Notes under the pieces: generated by a model | What the model saw: the letters and a program-made list of their open reading frames with translations, nothing else | Told to the model about the DNA's origin: nothing | The model's database searches: none | Translations under genes and position numbers: made by a program | Assembly: GCA_019636375.1 (NCBI GenBank) | Contig: JAHBXS010000002.1 | Span: 1,131,511-1,195,510 of the forward strand | Direction of reading: 5' to 3' | From: Pirellulaceae bacterium | GTDB taxonomy: Bacteria; Planctomycetota; Planctomycetia; Pirellulales; Pirellulaceae | DNA length: 64,000 nucleotides | In this document: positions 16,011 through 26,042 of the stretch, in pieces | How positions within the stretch are numbered: the stretch's first letter is position 1 | How the letters are laid out: every line of letters begins with the position of its first letter

Positions 16011-16883
16011 TCAGGTCGTTTTGTTGCGTGTGCGGAGCCAGCGGTGGAACTTTTTTTGGAGGGATGCGGCTTGCGCGTGGTGGGAGATGATTTGTTTGGC
16101 GACTTCGGCTGCCGACGCGTCGGCGGGGAGAGTGGCGAGGATTGATTGATAGCGGGCTTGGGCGTTGACATGGTCGTTGAGTTGACCAAGCAACTCTTGG
16201 ATGCGGACCAATTGGCGGCTTAAGTTCTTGTCGGCTTGATTGAGCGCCAACATTTCCATGCCGTACCGCACTCGTTTGGCAGCGATCCGGATGCGATGAA
16301 GTTCGGCAAAATCGGGTTGGGGGGATGTCAGCAGCCTCGCCAAATGTTCCTGAAGTTCAACAAGAGCCACAGCCGAAAACTCGTGGACGGACTGTTTGAA
16401 CGCCGACTTGCGAAACCTAAGTCTTTGCCGCCATTGTCGTTTGGTGCGTTTCTGCGCGGCGCGGCGAAGAGATCCGCTTAGTCGCAAACGCAGGTCCGCG
16501 CGGTGCGACTTTTGGTCCGCAACCAAAGATGTCTTCAAGTCATCAGGGAGAGCACACTGACTCAAGTGATTCACGAAAACATCGACATCTCGCACGGGTC
16601 CGGAACTGCGGCGAATCCCGACCACCCAGCGTTTTACCGAACGCCAACCCGGCTTGAGCAATGGGGAAAACAGAACCAAAGCAGCGGCCATGCGGCGACA
16701 TGCAACTCGCAATTGGTGAATGCGTTCTGGGTTTTCGACGTTTTCTACACCGCCAGAGTTTTCGTCATCCGCCGTTTGACATTTTTGAAGTGCGTCAAAT
16801 ACGCGCAAAAGCCGCTTGTCGAGTTGCCTCGCGGCGAGTTTTGCAGCCGATTCAGTAGTGTGTTTTGGGGGCCGAGCGGACAT
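16011..16883 (-). CDS. CHAD-domain protein
   Basis: 290 residues, ATG at 16883. It is highly basic, with the conserved histidines and arginines of CHAD domains: IHQLRVACRRMAAALVLFSPLL (about 55-75), GPVRDVDVF, and the second-half repeat LHRIRIAAKRVRYGMEML followed by IQELLGQLNDH. CHAD domains form helical bundles that bind polyphosphate or phosphate groups, often with polyphosphate kinases or CYTH phosphatases. No such partner is nearby, so the role here is open. Likely cytosolic; no signal peptide. It is divergent from the respiratory operon. Confidence 0.9.
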   Translation of the reverse strand: MSARPPKHTTESAAKLAARQLDKRLLRVFDALQKCQTADDENSGGVENVENPERIHQLRVACRRMAAALVLFSPLLKPGWRSVKRWVVGIRRSSGPVRDVDVFVNHLSQCALPDDLKTSLVADQKSHRADLRLRLSGSLRRAAQKRTKRQWRQRLRFRKSAFKQSVHEFSAVALVELQEHLARLLTSPQPDFAELHRIRIAAKRVRYGMEMLALNQADKNLSRQLVRIQELLGQLNDHVNAQARYQSILATLPADASAAEVAKQIISHHAQAASLQKKFHRWLRTRNKTT

Positions 16884-17066
16884 CGAAGGTTCCGTTTGGA
16901 GTTCGAAAAGCCCGTTGAAAGTCGGGCTTTCGGCGACATCTCCCGAGATGTCAATCTAGGTAGTTTGTATCGACTTCACGGCCAAGTCAATCTACCCCCC
17001 TAAAAGTATGTGACTGTTTACCGTATCGACGGTTTTCCGACCCTTACAGTAGACTTTGGGCCATAT

Positions 17067-17876
17067 ATGGCGAGTTCGGAAATCGTGAACAACGAAAGTT
17101 TGGCATCAATTCCGAACTCGCATCCTTCGGGTGGCGGGCTTGCTCCCTCCGGGTGGCTGGGGACTTTTTGGACCTTATTTAAAGACAATTGGCACATGCA
17201 CGATTTTTATTTTCCCAACTGGGTAAATCGTTTGACAGTGATCCTGATCTTGGGCGGCTTGACGGTGGGAGGTTATCTCTCGGCCTGTTTGTTCGTGGCA
17301 ACGCATCCGTTGATCGTGAACGTCGGCCATCAACCTCGGCAACCACTCCCCTTCAGTCACAAGATTCACGCGGGCCAGCTGAAACTCGACTGTCGTTATT
17401 GCCATAACACCGTTGAACATTCCGCTCACGCGGCAGTTCCAGCGACAGCGACTTGCGGCAACTGCCACGGAGGTAATCGCGTGAAGGAAGGTGAGACGCT
17501 GGGGATCATCAAAGGCGAGAGCGTCCATTTAGAATTAGTGCGAAAAAGTCTGGAGACAGGCGACCCAATCGAATGGGTTCGTGTGCATAATGTGCCGGAC
17601 TTTGTGTACTTCAATCATGCGGCTCACATCAATCGCGGTGTGAGTTGCGTGTCATGTCATGGCCGGGTCGACACGATGGATGTTGTGACGCAAGTCAAAC
17701 CGATGTCGATGGCTTGGTGCTTGGATTGCCACCGCAATCCCGAAAAGAACATTCGCGATCCGGAATTGGTGACTCAACTTGATTTCAAGGTTGATGACCC
17801 AGAAGCTTACGGTCGCGAGTGGGCGGAAAAACTGAAAATTAAACCAAACGTCAATTGTTCAACTTGTCACCGATGA
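17067..17876 (+). CDS. actA: Alternative complex III subunit A, pentaheme cytochrome c
   Basis: 269 residues from ATG 17067; a GTG at 17010 would add 19 residues but lacks a ribosome binding site. One membrane segment (about 54-78) anchors it, with the rest in the periplasm. Five CxxCH heme sites are seen: CRYCH 109-113, CGNCH 130-134, CVSCH 194-198, CLDCH 218-222 and CSTCH 264-268, the number known for ActA. It passes electrons within alternative complex III, which oxidises quinol in place of the bc1 complex. The stop overlaps the actB start (ATGA), and the gene heads the whole respiratory cluster. Confidence 0.95.
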   Translation: MASSEIVNNESLASIPNSHPSGGGLAPSGWLGTFWTLFKDNWHMHDFYFPNWVNRLTVILILGGLTVGGYLSACLFVATHPLIVNVGHQPRQPLPFSHKIHAGQLKLDCRYCHNTVEHSAHAAVPATATCGNCHGGNRVKEGETLGIIKGESVHLELVRKSLETGDPIEWVRVHNVPDFVYFNHAAHINRGVSCVSCHGRVDTMDVVTQVKPMSMAWCLDCHRNPEKNIRDPELVTQLDFKVDDPEAYGREWAEKLKIKPNVNCSTCHR

Positions 17877-20800
17877 ACCATATCACACCGAAAACAAAAG
17901 GCGGGTCATTCGACTCTGCATTTGACTATCAAAATTTCGAGCGGTTGAACGAAACTCCCGAGATGCAACGAGTCATCGAGGAAGAGTTTGGTTCAGCGAT
18001 TGAGGCTGGAGCAACAGAAGCTGGCGAAGGGGAAGCTGCAGACGGCTTCTCGCGGCGGCGTTGGTTGCAGCTCATGGGGGCCTCATTGGCGCTGGGAGCT
18101 GCCGCCGGTTGCCGCTACCAGCAGGACCGCATTCTGCCCTACGCGTTCCGGCCGCAGAACCGCACACCAGGAACGCCGGTCACTTACGCCTCGATGATTG
18201 ACTTTGCAGGCGTTGCTCATCCGGTTGAAGCGACCAGTTACGACGGCCGTCCGATCAAGCTCGACGGCAACCGTCTGCACGAAGAAACCCGCAACCTTTC
18301 TGAAAAAAGTCCGGGCCCGTCGTCGGCCTTCACCCAAGGCCGCATCCTCGAACTCTACGATCCCGACCGCTTGCGAACCCCACTGCAACGGGACGGCCAA
18401 AGATGGAATGAAACCAATTGGTCGAACGTGATCAGTAGCCTACGGGGCATTTTGAGTGGCAACGACTTGAGTTCGGTAGCGATCTTGGTCGAGCCCACTT
18501 CATCTCCCTCGTTGCAACGGCTGATGAAAGAATTTGCCGCGCGTGGCGGGCATGTTCATTACTTCACTTCGCTGCATGACGACCATGCTCGAGCGGGTTC
18601 AAAAGCCGCCTTTGGCCAAGTCGTCCGTCCGACTTACGAGTTTGACAAAGCACGTGTGATCGTGTGCCTCGATGCTGACCCACTGCTGATGGACGGTTCG
18701 GCAATTCGCAACAATCGCTTGTTTGCCGCCGGTCGCGATGTGGACCACAGCGACACGATGAGCCGTCTGTATTGCGTTGAGAGTGATTACTCGACAACAG
18801 GTGCTTGTGCCGATCATCGGATGTCGCTGCCAAGTTCAAAAATTCCGAGTTTCCTCGGTGCTCTCGCTACGGCGGTTAATGAGCGTGACGAAGGCGATCC
18901 GATTGATGATGGTTTGAAATACCGTGACAAGTTGCTGGCCGCAATGGCTCAGGACTTGGTCGATCACGCGGGAGCCGGTGTGATTGTTGTCGGTGATCGA
19001 CAGCCTCCGGAGGTCCATGCCGCCGCCCATTGGCTAAATCAAAAACTGGGGAACGTCGGCAAGACGGTCAGCTACACGGCTCCTCAAGATGCAGACCGCA
19101 ACTTGATTTCTGAGTCGCTGGTCGAATTAGGTAACAAGATCAACGCTGGCTCGGTCAAATCTTTGATCGTGGTCGGTGGCAATCCGGTGTTCGATGCTCC
19201 GCTGGAACTGGGTGTTGCGGATTGGTTTAAGAAGTGTGATGCAACGGTCCACCTTTCGTTTTATAAAAATGAAACCAGCCTGGAGTGTGGCTGGGTGTAC
19301 AACACCGCTCATCCGCTGGAGGCTTGGGGGGATGGTCTAGCTCCTGACGGTTCGTGGTGCTTGGCCCAACCACTCATCAACCCGTTGTTCGAAGGCCGTA
19401 GTGCCATCGAGGTTTTGGCCAGCGCGATGGGTGACGCAGATGTCACTGGCGACACGATCGTGCAAACAACCGCGAAGGCTCGGTTTGGCGAAAGTGGTTT
19501 CGATAAAATGTGGCGAGAGTCCGTGCATGACGGCTTCTTTGCCAATTCGGCGGCTGAAAAAGTTTCCGTATCGGCATCAGATGTTGCGATGCCCGCTAAT
19601 GATGGGGCATGGAAGACTCCTTGGGACGAGAAGTCGCTCGAAATGGTCTTCATTCCCAGCCGCTCGGTCTACGACGGACGGTTTGCCAACAACGCTTGGC
19701 TGCAAGAACTGCCGGACTTCGTCACCAAGATGACTTGGGACAATGCTGCGTTGGTTAGTCCCGAAACGGCCCGAGCATTAGGGCTCAAGCAGGACCGCAA
19801 GTACGCCTTCAAGGCCAATGGTCGCGAAGTCGAATTGCCCGTACACATCCAGCCCGGTCAAGCTCGCGGCTCGATCGCCGTGGCGATTGGTTACGGTCGC
19901 AAGGCAGCAGGTGCCGTCGGTGGTGACGCGACGCGAAAAGTGGAAGTGGGAACCGATGTTTCGCCGTTACGCTCTGCGGCCCGTTGGTTCGTCAATCCAG
20001 AGTTGACGGTTTCAACATCGTCGAGCAAATCGTACCCCTTGGCTGTTATTCAGTCCAACTGGGACATCGACAAAACAGGTCGCGATGAAATTCAGCGACG
20101 AATGTTTATCAATGAAAAAGGGGAACGCAGCAATTTGCTCCGCGAGGGGAGCTTCTCCAGTTACCAGGAATTTAAGAAGCACGCCAAGGACGATCACGGG
20201 CATGGCGACAAGGACCACGCGAAGAAGGTCACGGCGCTGCCGATCATCAACAATGTTTCGTACGAGCCTGCGGCGGGTGGTGGCGATGACCACCATCATT
20301 GGCCCACGGCGTTCCACGAGCATGAGCTGTTTGACTTAACTCCTGGTGTTCGAGAACTGTATCGATCAGACAACCCGGAATATAAAAATGTATGGGGGAT
20401 GTCGATCGACCTCAACAAGTGTACGGGCTGCAACGCATGCGTCGTCGCTTGTCAGGCTGAAAACAATATCCCGATCGTCGGCAAATCTCAGGTCCATCGT
20501 GGTCGCGAGATGCATTGGATTCGTCTCGACGCTTACTTCGGCAACAATTTATACAACACTGAGGCGGCTGAGTCGGACGACAAAGTGATCATTCATCAAC
20601 CGGTCGCCTGCCACCACTGCGAAAATGCTCCGTGCGAGACGGTTTGCCCAGTTGCGGCCACCGTTCACTCCTCAGAGGGATTGAACGACATGGTTTACAA
20701 CCGTTGTATCGGTACTCGTTACTGCGGCAACAACTGTCCTTACAAAGTGCGCCGGTTCAACTACTTGAACTACTCCGATGCCGTGACCTTCCTGAAGTAT

Positions 20801-21241
20801 CCGTCCCAATTTGTGGATCGTCTTTCGGCAAGTGACCGTGCGTTGCAAAACCTCGTCATGAATCCCGAGGTCACGATTCGAACTCGTGGCGTGATGGAGA
20901 AGTGCACCTACTGCGTGCAGCGGATTCAGAACGGCAAAATCAAGGCCAAAGCCGAAGGGAATCGCGACTTGGGAGGAAACGAAATCACGACGGCTTGCCA
21001 AGACGTATGTCCAGCCGGAGCGATTAAATTTGGTGACTTGAATCACAAGGGTGCCGATGTTCGCGGGCAGCACAAGAACCCGCGAGCCTACGCCATGCTT
21101 TCTGAACTAAACAATTATCCACGGACCAAGTTTTTGGCCCGCGTTCGTAATCCCCATCCCATTTTGATGGATATGGATGATCGAGGCGTGCAGGGCGAAG
21201 GGGCAAGTGACACACTTCCTCCTAACATTCAAATTTCGTAG
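17873..21241 (+). CDS. actB: Alternative complex III subunit B, molybdopterin-like/iron-sulfur protein
   Basis: 1122 residues from ATG 17873, which overlaps the actA stop. A twin-arginine-like signal (RRRWLQLMGASLALGAAAGC) is at 61-80. Residues about 85-720 resemble the molybdopterin oxidoreductase fold but show no cysteine ligand or cofactor loop, as expected for ActB, which binds no molybdenum. Residues about 845-1060 form a ferredoxin-like domain with cysteine clusters CTGCNACVVAC (from 850), CHHCENAPCETVC (from 913), CIGTRYCGNNCP (from 945) and CTYC/CQDVCPAG (from 1011 and 1042). These bind the iron-sulfur clusters of the periplasmic arm. A His-rich linker (about 775-825) precedes the ferredoxin part. 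Confidence 0.95.
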   Translation: MNHITPKTKGGSFDSAFDYQNFERLNETPEMQRVIEEEFGSAIEAGATEAGEGEAADGFSRRRWLQLMGASLALGAAAGCRYQQDRILPYAFRPQNRTPGTPVTYASMIDFAGVAHPVEATSYDGRPIKLDGNRLHEETRNLSEKSPGPSSAFTQGRILELYDPDRLRTPLQRDGQRWNETNWSNVISSLRGILSGNDLSSVAILVEPTSSPSLQRLMKEFAARGGHVHYFTSLHDDHARAGSKAAFGQVVRPTYEFDKARVIVCLDADPLLMDGSAIRNNRLFAAGRDVDHSDTMSRLYCVESDYSTTGACADHRMSLPSSKIPSFLGALATAVNERDEGDPIDDGLKYRDKLLAAMAQDLVDHAGAGVIVVGDRQPPEVHAAAHWLNQKLGNVGKTVSYTAPQDADRNLISESLVELGNKINAGSVKSLIVVGGNPVFDAPLELGVADWFKKCDATVHLSFYKNETSLECGWVYNTAHPLEAWGDGLAPDGSWCLAQPLINPLFEGRSAIEVLASAMGDADVTGDTIVQTTAKARFGESGFDKMWRESVHDGFFANSAAEKVSVSASDVAMPANDGAWKTPWDEKSLEMVFIPSRSVYDGRFANNAWLQELPDFVTKMTWDNAALVSPETARALGLKQDRKYAFKANGREVELPVHIQPGQARGSIAVAIGYGRKAAGAVGGDATRKVEVGTDVSPLRSAARWFVNPELTVSTSSSKSYPLAVIQSNWDIDKTGRDEIQRRMFINEKGERSNLLREGSFSSYQEFKKHAKDDHGHGDKDHAKKVTALPIINNVSYEPAAGGGDDHHHWPTAFHEHELFDLTPGVRELYRSDNPEYKNVWGMSIDLNKCTGCNACVVACQAENNIPIVGKSQVHRGREMHWIRLDAYFGNNLYNTEAAESDDKVIIHQPVACHHCENAPCETVCPVAATVHSSEGLNDMVYNRCIGTRYCGNNCPYKVRRFNYLNYSDAVTFLKYPSQFVDRLSASDRALQNLVMNPEVTIRTRGVMEKCTYCVQRIQNGKIKAKAEGNRDLGGNEITTACQDVCPAGAIKFGDLNHKGADVRGQHKNPRAYAMLSELNNYPRTKFLARVRNPHPILMDMDDRGVQGEGASDTLPPNIQIS

Positions 21242-21325
21242 GTCTTGATTCGTCGAGCCCCCATCGAGATTACCACAAATTAAATGTCAACAATTAAACA
21301 GTAAACATTAAGAGAAACTGAGATC

Positions 21326-22762
21326 ATGGCAGCTACGGTCGACTTTTCGCTTGACAACACCCACGAGGACCCCAGTCGTCGTGCTGATTTGGTGTTGGGT
21401 GGCATGACCTATGGGGACATCACCGACAATGTTGCGGAAATTTGGGAAGCTGGGCGCCCGCCAAAGATTTGGTATGTGGTGTTTGGCACCGCTGTTGTCT
21501 TGCTTTCGATTTTAGGGGTTTGTTTGCTGCACCTGTTTTTTATGGGTGTCGGAGTCTGGGGAAACAATAATCCTGTGTATTGGGGTTTCCCGATTGTCAA
21601 CTTTGTTTTCTGGGTCGGGATTGGCCACGCGGGAACGCTGATTTCGGCGATTCTGTTTTTGTTCAGGCAAAACTGGCGGACGAGTATCAACCGTGCGGCG
21701 GAAGCGATGACGATTTTTGCCGTGGTGTGTGCGGGGTTATTCCCCGGGGTACACATTGGGCGATTGTGGGTCTTCTATTGGTTGTTTCCGGTACCGACCG
21801 AGCATTTGGCGATGTGGCCGAACTTCCGCAGTCCGTTGTTGTGGGACGTGTTCGCGGTGGGAACTTATGCGACCGTCTCGCTGCTGTTCTGGTACATGGG
21901 GATGGTTCCCGACATTGCAACTTTCCGCGATCGTTCGAAGACCAAGATTCAAAAATTTATTTACGGCCTTCTGTCGTTGGGCTGGACCGGTTCGGCTCGC
22001 AACTGGCACCGCTACGAGATGGCCTACACGATTTTGGCCGCGCTTGCGACGCCGCTGGTGTTGTCGGTGCATACGATTGTTAGTTTTGACTTTGCGGTGT
22101 CGCAGTTGCCAGGTTGGCACACGACGATCTTCCCGCCTTACTTCGTGGCCGGAGCGATTTTCTCAGGGTTCGCGATGGTGGTGACGCTGCTGGTACCCTG
22201 CCGCTCGCTGTTTAAGCTGGAACGGCTGATCACGATTCGGCACTTGGAGAATATGAACAAGATCATCATGGCGACGGGCCTGATGGTCGGAACGGCCTAT
22301 GGGATCGAGTTCTTCATCGCTTGGTATGGCGGTGTCGAGTATGAGAAGTTTGCGTTTATCAACCGGGCGTTTGGTAACTATGGTATTTCGTATTGGATCA
22401 TGGTGACCTGTAACGTGTTTATTCCGCAACTGTTTTGGATTCGCTGGTTCCGTACGAATTTGTTGGCGATGGTGGTGATTTCGATCTTCGTCAACATTGG
22501 GATGTGGTTTGAGCGATTTGTGATTTTGATGTCGCTGACACGGGACTTTTTGCCTTCGAGTTGGGGTAATTTCTACCCTTCGCTTGTGGATATTTTGATG
22601 TTGATTGGCAGCTTCGGGCTGTTCTTTACGTTGTTCTGCTTGTTCTGTCGGTACTTGCCGATCATCGCCATTTCGGAGGTGAAAAACGTTTCTCCGCAAA
22701 CGTTGCACCACCACGGGCATGACGAGCATGAACATCACGTGGAGCATGGCACAGCGCACTAA
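21326..22762 (+). CDS. actC: Alternative complex III subunit C, NrfD-like quinol-binding membrane protein
   Basis: 478 residues with about ten membrane segments. The layout matches NrfD/PsrC proteins, and [23 protein letters not shown] with the following helix resembles the ActC signature next to the quinol pocket. It anchors ActB and is one of two quinol-binding subunits. The C-terminus is His-rich ([15 protein letters not shown]). The start is 84 bases after actB with a GAGA-type ribosome binding site, consistent with one operon. Confidence 0.94.
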   Translation: MAATVDFSLDNTHEDPSRRADLVLGGMTYGDITDNVAEIWEAGRPPKIWYVVFGTAVVLLSILGVCLLHLFFMGVGVWGNNNPVYWGFPIVNFVFWVGIGHAGTLISAILFLFRQNWRTSINRAAEAMTIFAVVCAGLFPGVHIGRLWVFYWLFPVPTEHLAMWPNFRSPLLWDVFAVGTYATVSLLFWYMGMVPDIATFRDRSKTKIQKFIYGLLSLGWTGSARNWHRYEMAYTILAALATPLVLSVHTIVSFDFAVSQLPGWHTTIFPPYFVAGAIFSGFAMVVTLLVPCRSLFKLERLITIRHLENMNKIIMATGLMVGTAYGIEFFIAWYGGVEYEKFAFINRAFGNYGISYWIMVTCNVFIPQLFWIRWFRTNLLAMVVISIFVNIGMWFERFVILMSLTRDFLPSSWGNFYPSLVDILMLIGSFGLFFTLFCLFCRYLPIIAISEVKNVSPQTLHHHGHDEHEHHVEHGTAH

Positions 22763-22844
22763 TCCCAGGCTGGCACCGCATGGTGTGGCCCTGGGTGGCA
22801 TGACACAAACCGATCACCCTACTGTTAATAATTGATAACGACTT

Positions 22845-24245
22845 ATGGCACATTCGCACAAACACGACACACCTGTTGAGACGGGCCCGTCATCGAAGCT
22901 GATTTCGTTGGTCGCGCAGTTTGACGACCCCCATTCTTTGGTGGCGGCCTGCGACCGAGCCCGCGAAGCGGGTTACAAGAAGATGGATGCCTACTCGCCG
23001 TTTCCGGTGCACGGAATCGACGATGCGATTGGGATTCGCCGCACGCGGTTGCCGTTTTTTGTTTTGGCCGTAGGCTTGGGGGCTTGCGCCTTTGCGTTGC
23101 TGCTGCAGTATTACGTGAATGCCACGGATGAGTCGCCGATTTTTCCAGGTTACAAATTTTTCATCTCGGGTAAGCCTTTGTTCAGCTTGCCTGCCAACAT
23201 TCCGGTGACTTTCGAGATCATCGTGTTATCGAGTGCCTTTGCGACCTTCTTTGGGATGTGGTATTTGAATGGGCTGCCACGGTTTGCCAACCCCTTGCAC
23301 CGTTTGCCGATGTTTCGGCGGGTGACGAATGACAAGTTCTTTTTGGTGCTTGAAGCCGAAGACGAAAAGTTCAGCGAGAGCCGCAGTCGGCAACAGTTGG
23401 AGGAATGGGGCGCAAAGGCGATTGAAGAATGTCATGAAGATTTGACCGATCAAAAAATCCCTAACGGTTTTCGTTTAGCGGGAATCGTGTTTTTGTTCGC
23501 CTTGTTGCTGCCACCGGCTTTGATCTACCGAGTTTCGGGAATGACTTATCGTCAACCTCGGTTGCACGTGGTTCCTGATATGGACTGGCAAGACCGTTAC
23601 AACACGCAGACGCGAGGGCCGAACATCGGAACTCCTGAAAGTCCCCGTTATTTGTTTGCGGATGGTCGGGCGATGCAACGACCTGTTTCTGGAACGATAG
23701 CCCGAGGCGACTTGACCGAGAGCGATGAATACTTCCGCGGCTACAAAACAGGAACATTGCCAGTTTCTGAGGGAGCGGGACCAAGTGCTCAAGACCAAGA
23801 CGGCCAAGACCAAGATGGCATGGCGACGGGAACGACGCCGGAACCTGAATGGGTTGATGGTTTTCCAGAAGAAGTTGTCGTTAACACGGATTTCTTGAAG
23901 CGCGGTAAACAACGATTTGAGATTTACTGCGTGGCCTGTCACGGCTACGACGGCAATGGTGAAGGCTTGGTAAACCAACGTGCTGTGGCCTTGGCGGCGG
24001 CTGGCGAGGCTGCTTGGACGGCTGCTAAATCCCTGCATGATCCTGCGGTCAAGGCTCAGCCGATTGGCCGAATTTTCGACACGATTTCTAACGGACGGGC
24101 CACGATGGGCCCGTACAAAGACCAGATTCCCGTCAAAGACCGCTGGGCGATCACCGCCTATGTGCGGGCATTACAAGCAACGGGAATTAGAACACCGCAA
24201 GAGTTAGCGGAAGCAAACTCGGCGACTCCCGAAGCCGGACAGTAG
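22845..24245 (+). CDS. actDE: Fusion of alternative complex III subunits D and E
   Basis: 466 residues. Residues about 20-185 are ActD-like (DUF3341): LVAQFDDPHSLVAACDRAREAGYKKMDAYSPFPVHGIDDA, followed by two membrane helices (about 65-86 and 122-145). A third membrane helix (about 210-230) leads to a periplasmic part ending in a class I cytochrome c domain with CVACH at 362-366 and an axial Met probably in ATMGPYK. In Rhodothermus marinus and others ActD and ActE are separate, ActE being a mono-heme lipoprotein; here one polypeptide carries both, with the lipid anchor replaced by a helix. The heme is well placed to pass electrons to the oxidase. Confidence 0.92.
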   Translation: MAHSHKHDTPVETGPSSKLISLVAQFDDPHSLVAACDRAREAGYKKMDAYSPFPVHGIDDAIGIRRTRLPFFVLAVGLGACAFALLLQYYVNATDESPIFPGYKFFISGKPLFSLPANIPVTFEIIVLSSAFATFFGMWYLNGLPRFANPLHRLPMFRRVTNDKFFLVLEAEDEKFSESRSRQQLEEWGAKAIEECHEDLTDQKIPNGFRLAGIVFLFALLLPPALIYRVSGMTYRQPRLHVVPDMDWQDRYNTQTRGPNIGTPESPRYLFADGRAMQRPVSGTIARGDLTESDEYFRGYKTGTLPVSEGAGPSAQDQDGQDQDGMATGTTPEPEWVDGFPEEVVVNTDFLKRGKQRFEIYCVACHGYDGNGEGLVNQRAVALAAAGEAAWTAAKSLHDPAVKAQPIGRIFDTISNGRATMGPYKDQIPVKDRWAITAYVRALQATGIRTPQELAEANSATPEAGQ

Positions 24246-24300
24246 GTTCGGTTGGGGCAAATCAGACCACGACAATTTTTAACTTTTTGACGTAATTCAA

Positions 24301-25587
24301 ATGCACGCGCGACGACCTGGAAAAATTACTTCCCCTATTGTTTCGTTGAGCACCAGCTATGTGAAACTGGTCCCGTTGGGATTGGTGATCGGAGCCATTG
24401 GGTTGGGGCTGGCCTATTTTATGTCGCTTCCTCAAGGTGGCCTCAAGCGGTTTAGCTATTCCTACTTGGTCACCTATTGCTCGCTGTTGTCGATGTCGTT
24501 GGGTTGCCTGTTTTTCGTCACGGTTCAACACTTGACCCGCGCTGGCTGGAGCGTCACCGTGCGGCGGATCGCGGAAATTTTCGCGATGTGTCTGATCCCG
24601 ATGTTCGTGTTGTTCCTGCCGATCCTGTTGCCCGTGCTGATGCAACGCGACGACGTTTATCAGTGGGTGAATGCCGGTTGGTTGGCCGGTGACCGCGAGA
24701 TGTTTCGCGAGATCAAAAACGCTTACCTCAATCCAAGTTGGTTTGGGATTCGCATTGTGGCCTACTTCGTCATTTGGGGGATGATGGCTTACAGCTTTTT
24801 CGGCAAGTCGCTGAAACAAGACAAAACTGCCGATCCCACCCTTTCGCGAACGATGCAAAAGTCGGCGACTTGGAAAATGATTATTTTCGCAGCAACCCTG
24901 GTGTTCGCTTCGTTTGATATGGAAATGTCTCTGTCGCCTCGATGGTTCAGCACGATGTTCCCGGTCTACTTCTTTGCGGGCGGGGTGATGAGTGCAATGG
25001 CCGCGATCATTCTCACGGCGGCGCTGTTGCAGCGATCCGGAAGGGTGACGGACGAGATCACCGTTGAACACTATCACGATCTTGCCAAGCTCACGTTTGG
25101 ATTCATTTTCTTTTGGGGTTATATCGCTTTCAGCCAGTTCATGTTGATCTGGTACGCGAACCTTCCTGAGGAAACCTTTTGGTATCGATTTCGCATGGGC
25201 GACTCAGCGTCGCCGGGTTGGATTTTCTGGTCGCTGCTGTTGCTGTTCGGGCATTTGCTGATTCCTTTTTTGGCAATGATGGCCAGGACCGTGCGACGGA
25301 ACAAAACCTACTTGCTGTTCGCAACGATTTTCATTTTATGTATGCATTGGGTCGATCACTTCTGGATCATCATGCCGCAATTGAACATTGAGATGGGAGC
25401 GACCGATGTTCTCGGTGGAGACCCGGCGAACAATCCCCTCCCCTTCAGTTGGTTGATTGATGTCCCCTGCGCGATTGGCATGGTGGGAATTTATGTAGCT
25501 CTGTTTTCTGGGATCGCTGCCGACCGACCGCTGGTGCCGCTGCACGATCCTCGTCTGGAAGAGTCCTTGAATTATCGAAACGCTTAA
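24301..25587 (+). CDS. actF: Alternative complex III subunit F, second NrfD-like membrane protein
   Basis: 428 residues with about ten membrane segments. FFVTVQHLTRAGWSVTVRR and the later FGFIFFWGYIAFSQFMLIWYANLPEET are typical of ActF (quinol:cytochrome c oxidoreductase quinone-binding subunit 2). It pairs with ActC in the membrane domain. Starts 55 bases after actDE; the ribosome binding site is weak. The conserved acidic residues in the helices could serve proton movement, but this was not tested. Confidence 0.93.
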   Translation: MHARRPGKITSPIVSLSTSYVKLVPLGLVIGAIGLGLAYFMSLPQGGLKRFSYSYLVTYCSLLSMSLGCLFFVTVQHLTRAGWSVTVRRIAEIFAMCLIPMFVLFLPILLPVLMQRDDVYQWVNAGWLAGDREMFREIKNAYLNPSWFGIRIVAYFVIWGMMAYSFFGKSLKQDKTADPTLSRTMQKSATWKMIIFAATLVFASFDMEMSLSPRWFSTMFPVYFFAGGVMSAMAAIILTAALLQRSGRVTDEITVEHYHDLAKLTFGFIFFWGYIAFSQFMLIWYANLPEETFWYRFRMGDSASPGWIFWSLLLLFGHLLIPFLAMMARTVRRNKTYLLFATIFILCMHWVDHFWIIMPQLNIEMGATDVLGGDPANNPLPFSWLIDVPCAIGMVGIYVALFSGIAADRPLVPLHDPRLEESLNYRNA

Positions 25588-25630
25588 TTGGGCTCGTGCA
25601 GTCCAAAATCATAAAATATAGGTTTTAAAC

Positions 25631-25951
25631 ATGGCAACCTCAGCAGAACACAATCATTCGGTTTCGACGAAACCAAGTTATGATGACGTCAATACCACGG
25701 CGGTTTACATGGTGGGGATCATCAGCGCGATTCTGACCATTGTCATTATTTCGGTCGTCCAGGGCTTCACCTATCAAATGATGGATGGGGTTGCTTCTAA
25801 GAAAGCGGACAAGTACCACGAACTGTGGGTTGCTCCTGTGATCAAGGAACAAAAGGAACACCTCGAGGGAGGTGACGGCATCACTCCTATCTCCGCAGCG
25901 ATGCAACTGGTGGAGCAGAAATACGGTAAAGGCAAGACGGACAATAACTAG
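25631..25951 (+). CDS. Small single-helix membrane protein in the complex III/oxidase operon
   Basis: 106 residues with one membrane segment (VYMVGIISAILTIVIISVVQGF, about 26-47), a short cytosolic N-terminus and a polar C-terminal region rich in Glu and Lys. It lies 43 bases after actF and 91 bases before the SCO gene, in the same direction. No family is recognised. Position and size would fit an accessory subunit of the ActG/ActH kind or an assembly factor for the complex III-oxidase pair, but there is no motif to prove this. Confidence 0.75.
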   Translation: MATSAEHNHSVSTKPSYDDVNTTAVYMVGIISAILTIVIISVVQGFTYQMMDGVASKKADKYHELWVAPVIKEQKEHLEGGDGITPISAAMQLVEQKYGKGKTDNN

Positions 25952-26042
25952 TACGGAAAATTTAGCGAAATACGCTTGTTTGGCAGACCTAAAATGTCGC
26001 AAGCGAGTTGTCCTGAGCAATTTGAATCAGAATAGTTAATAG

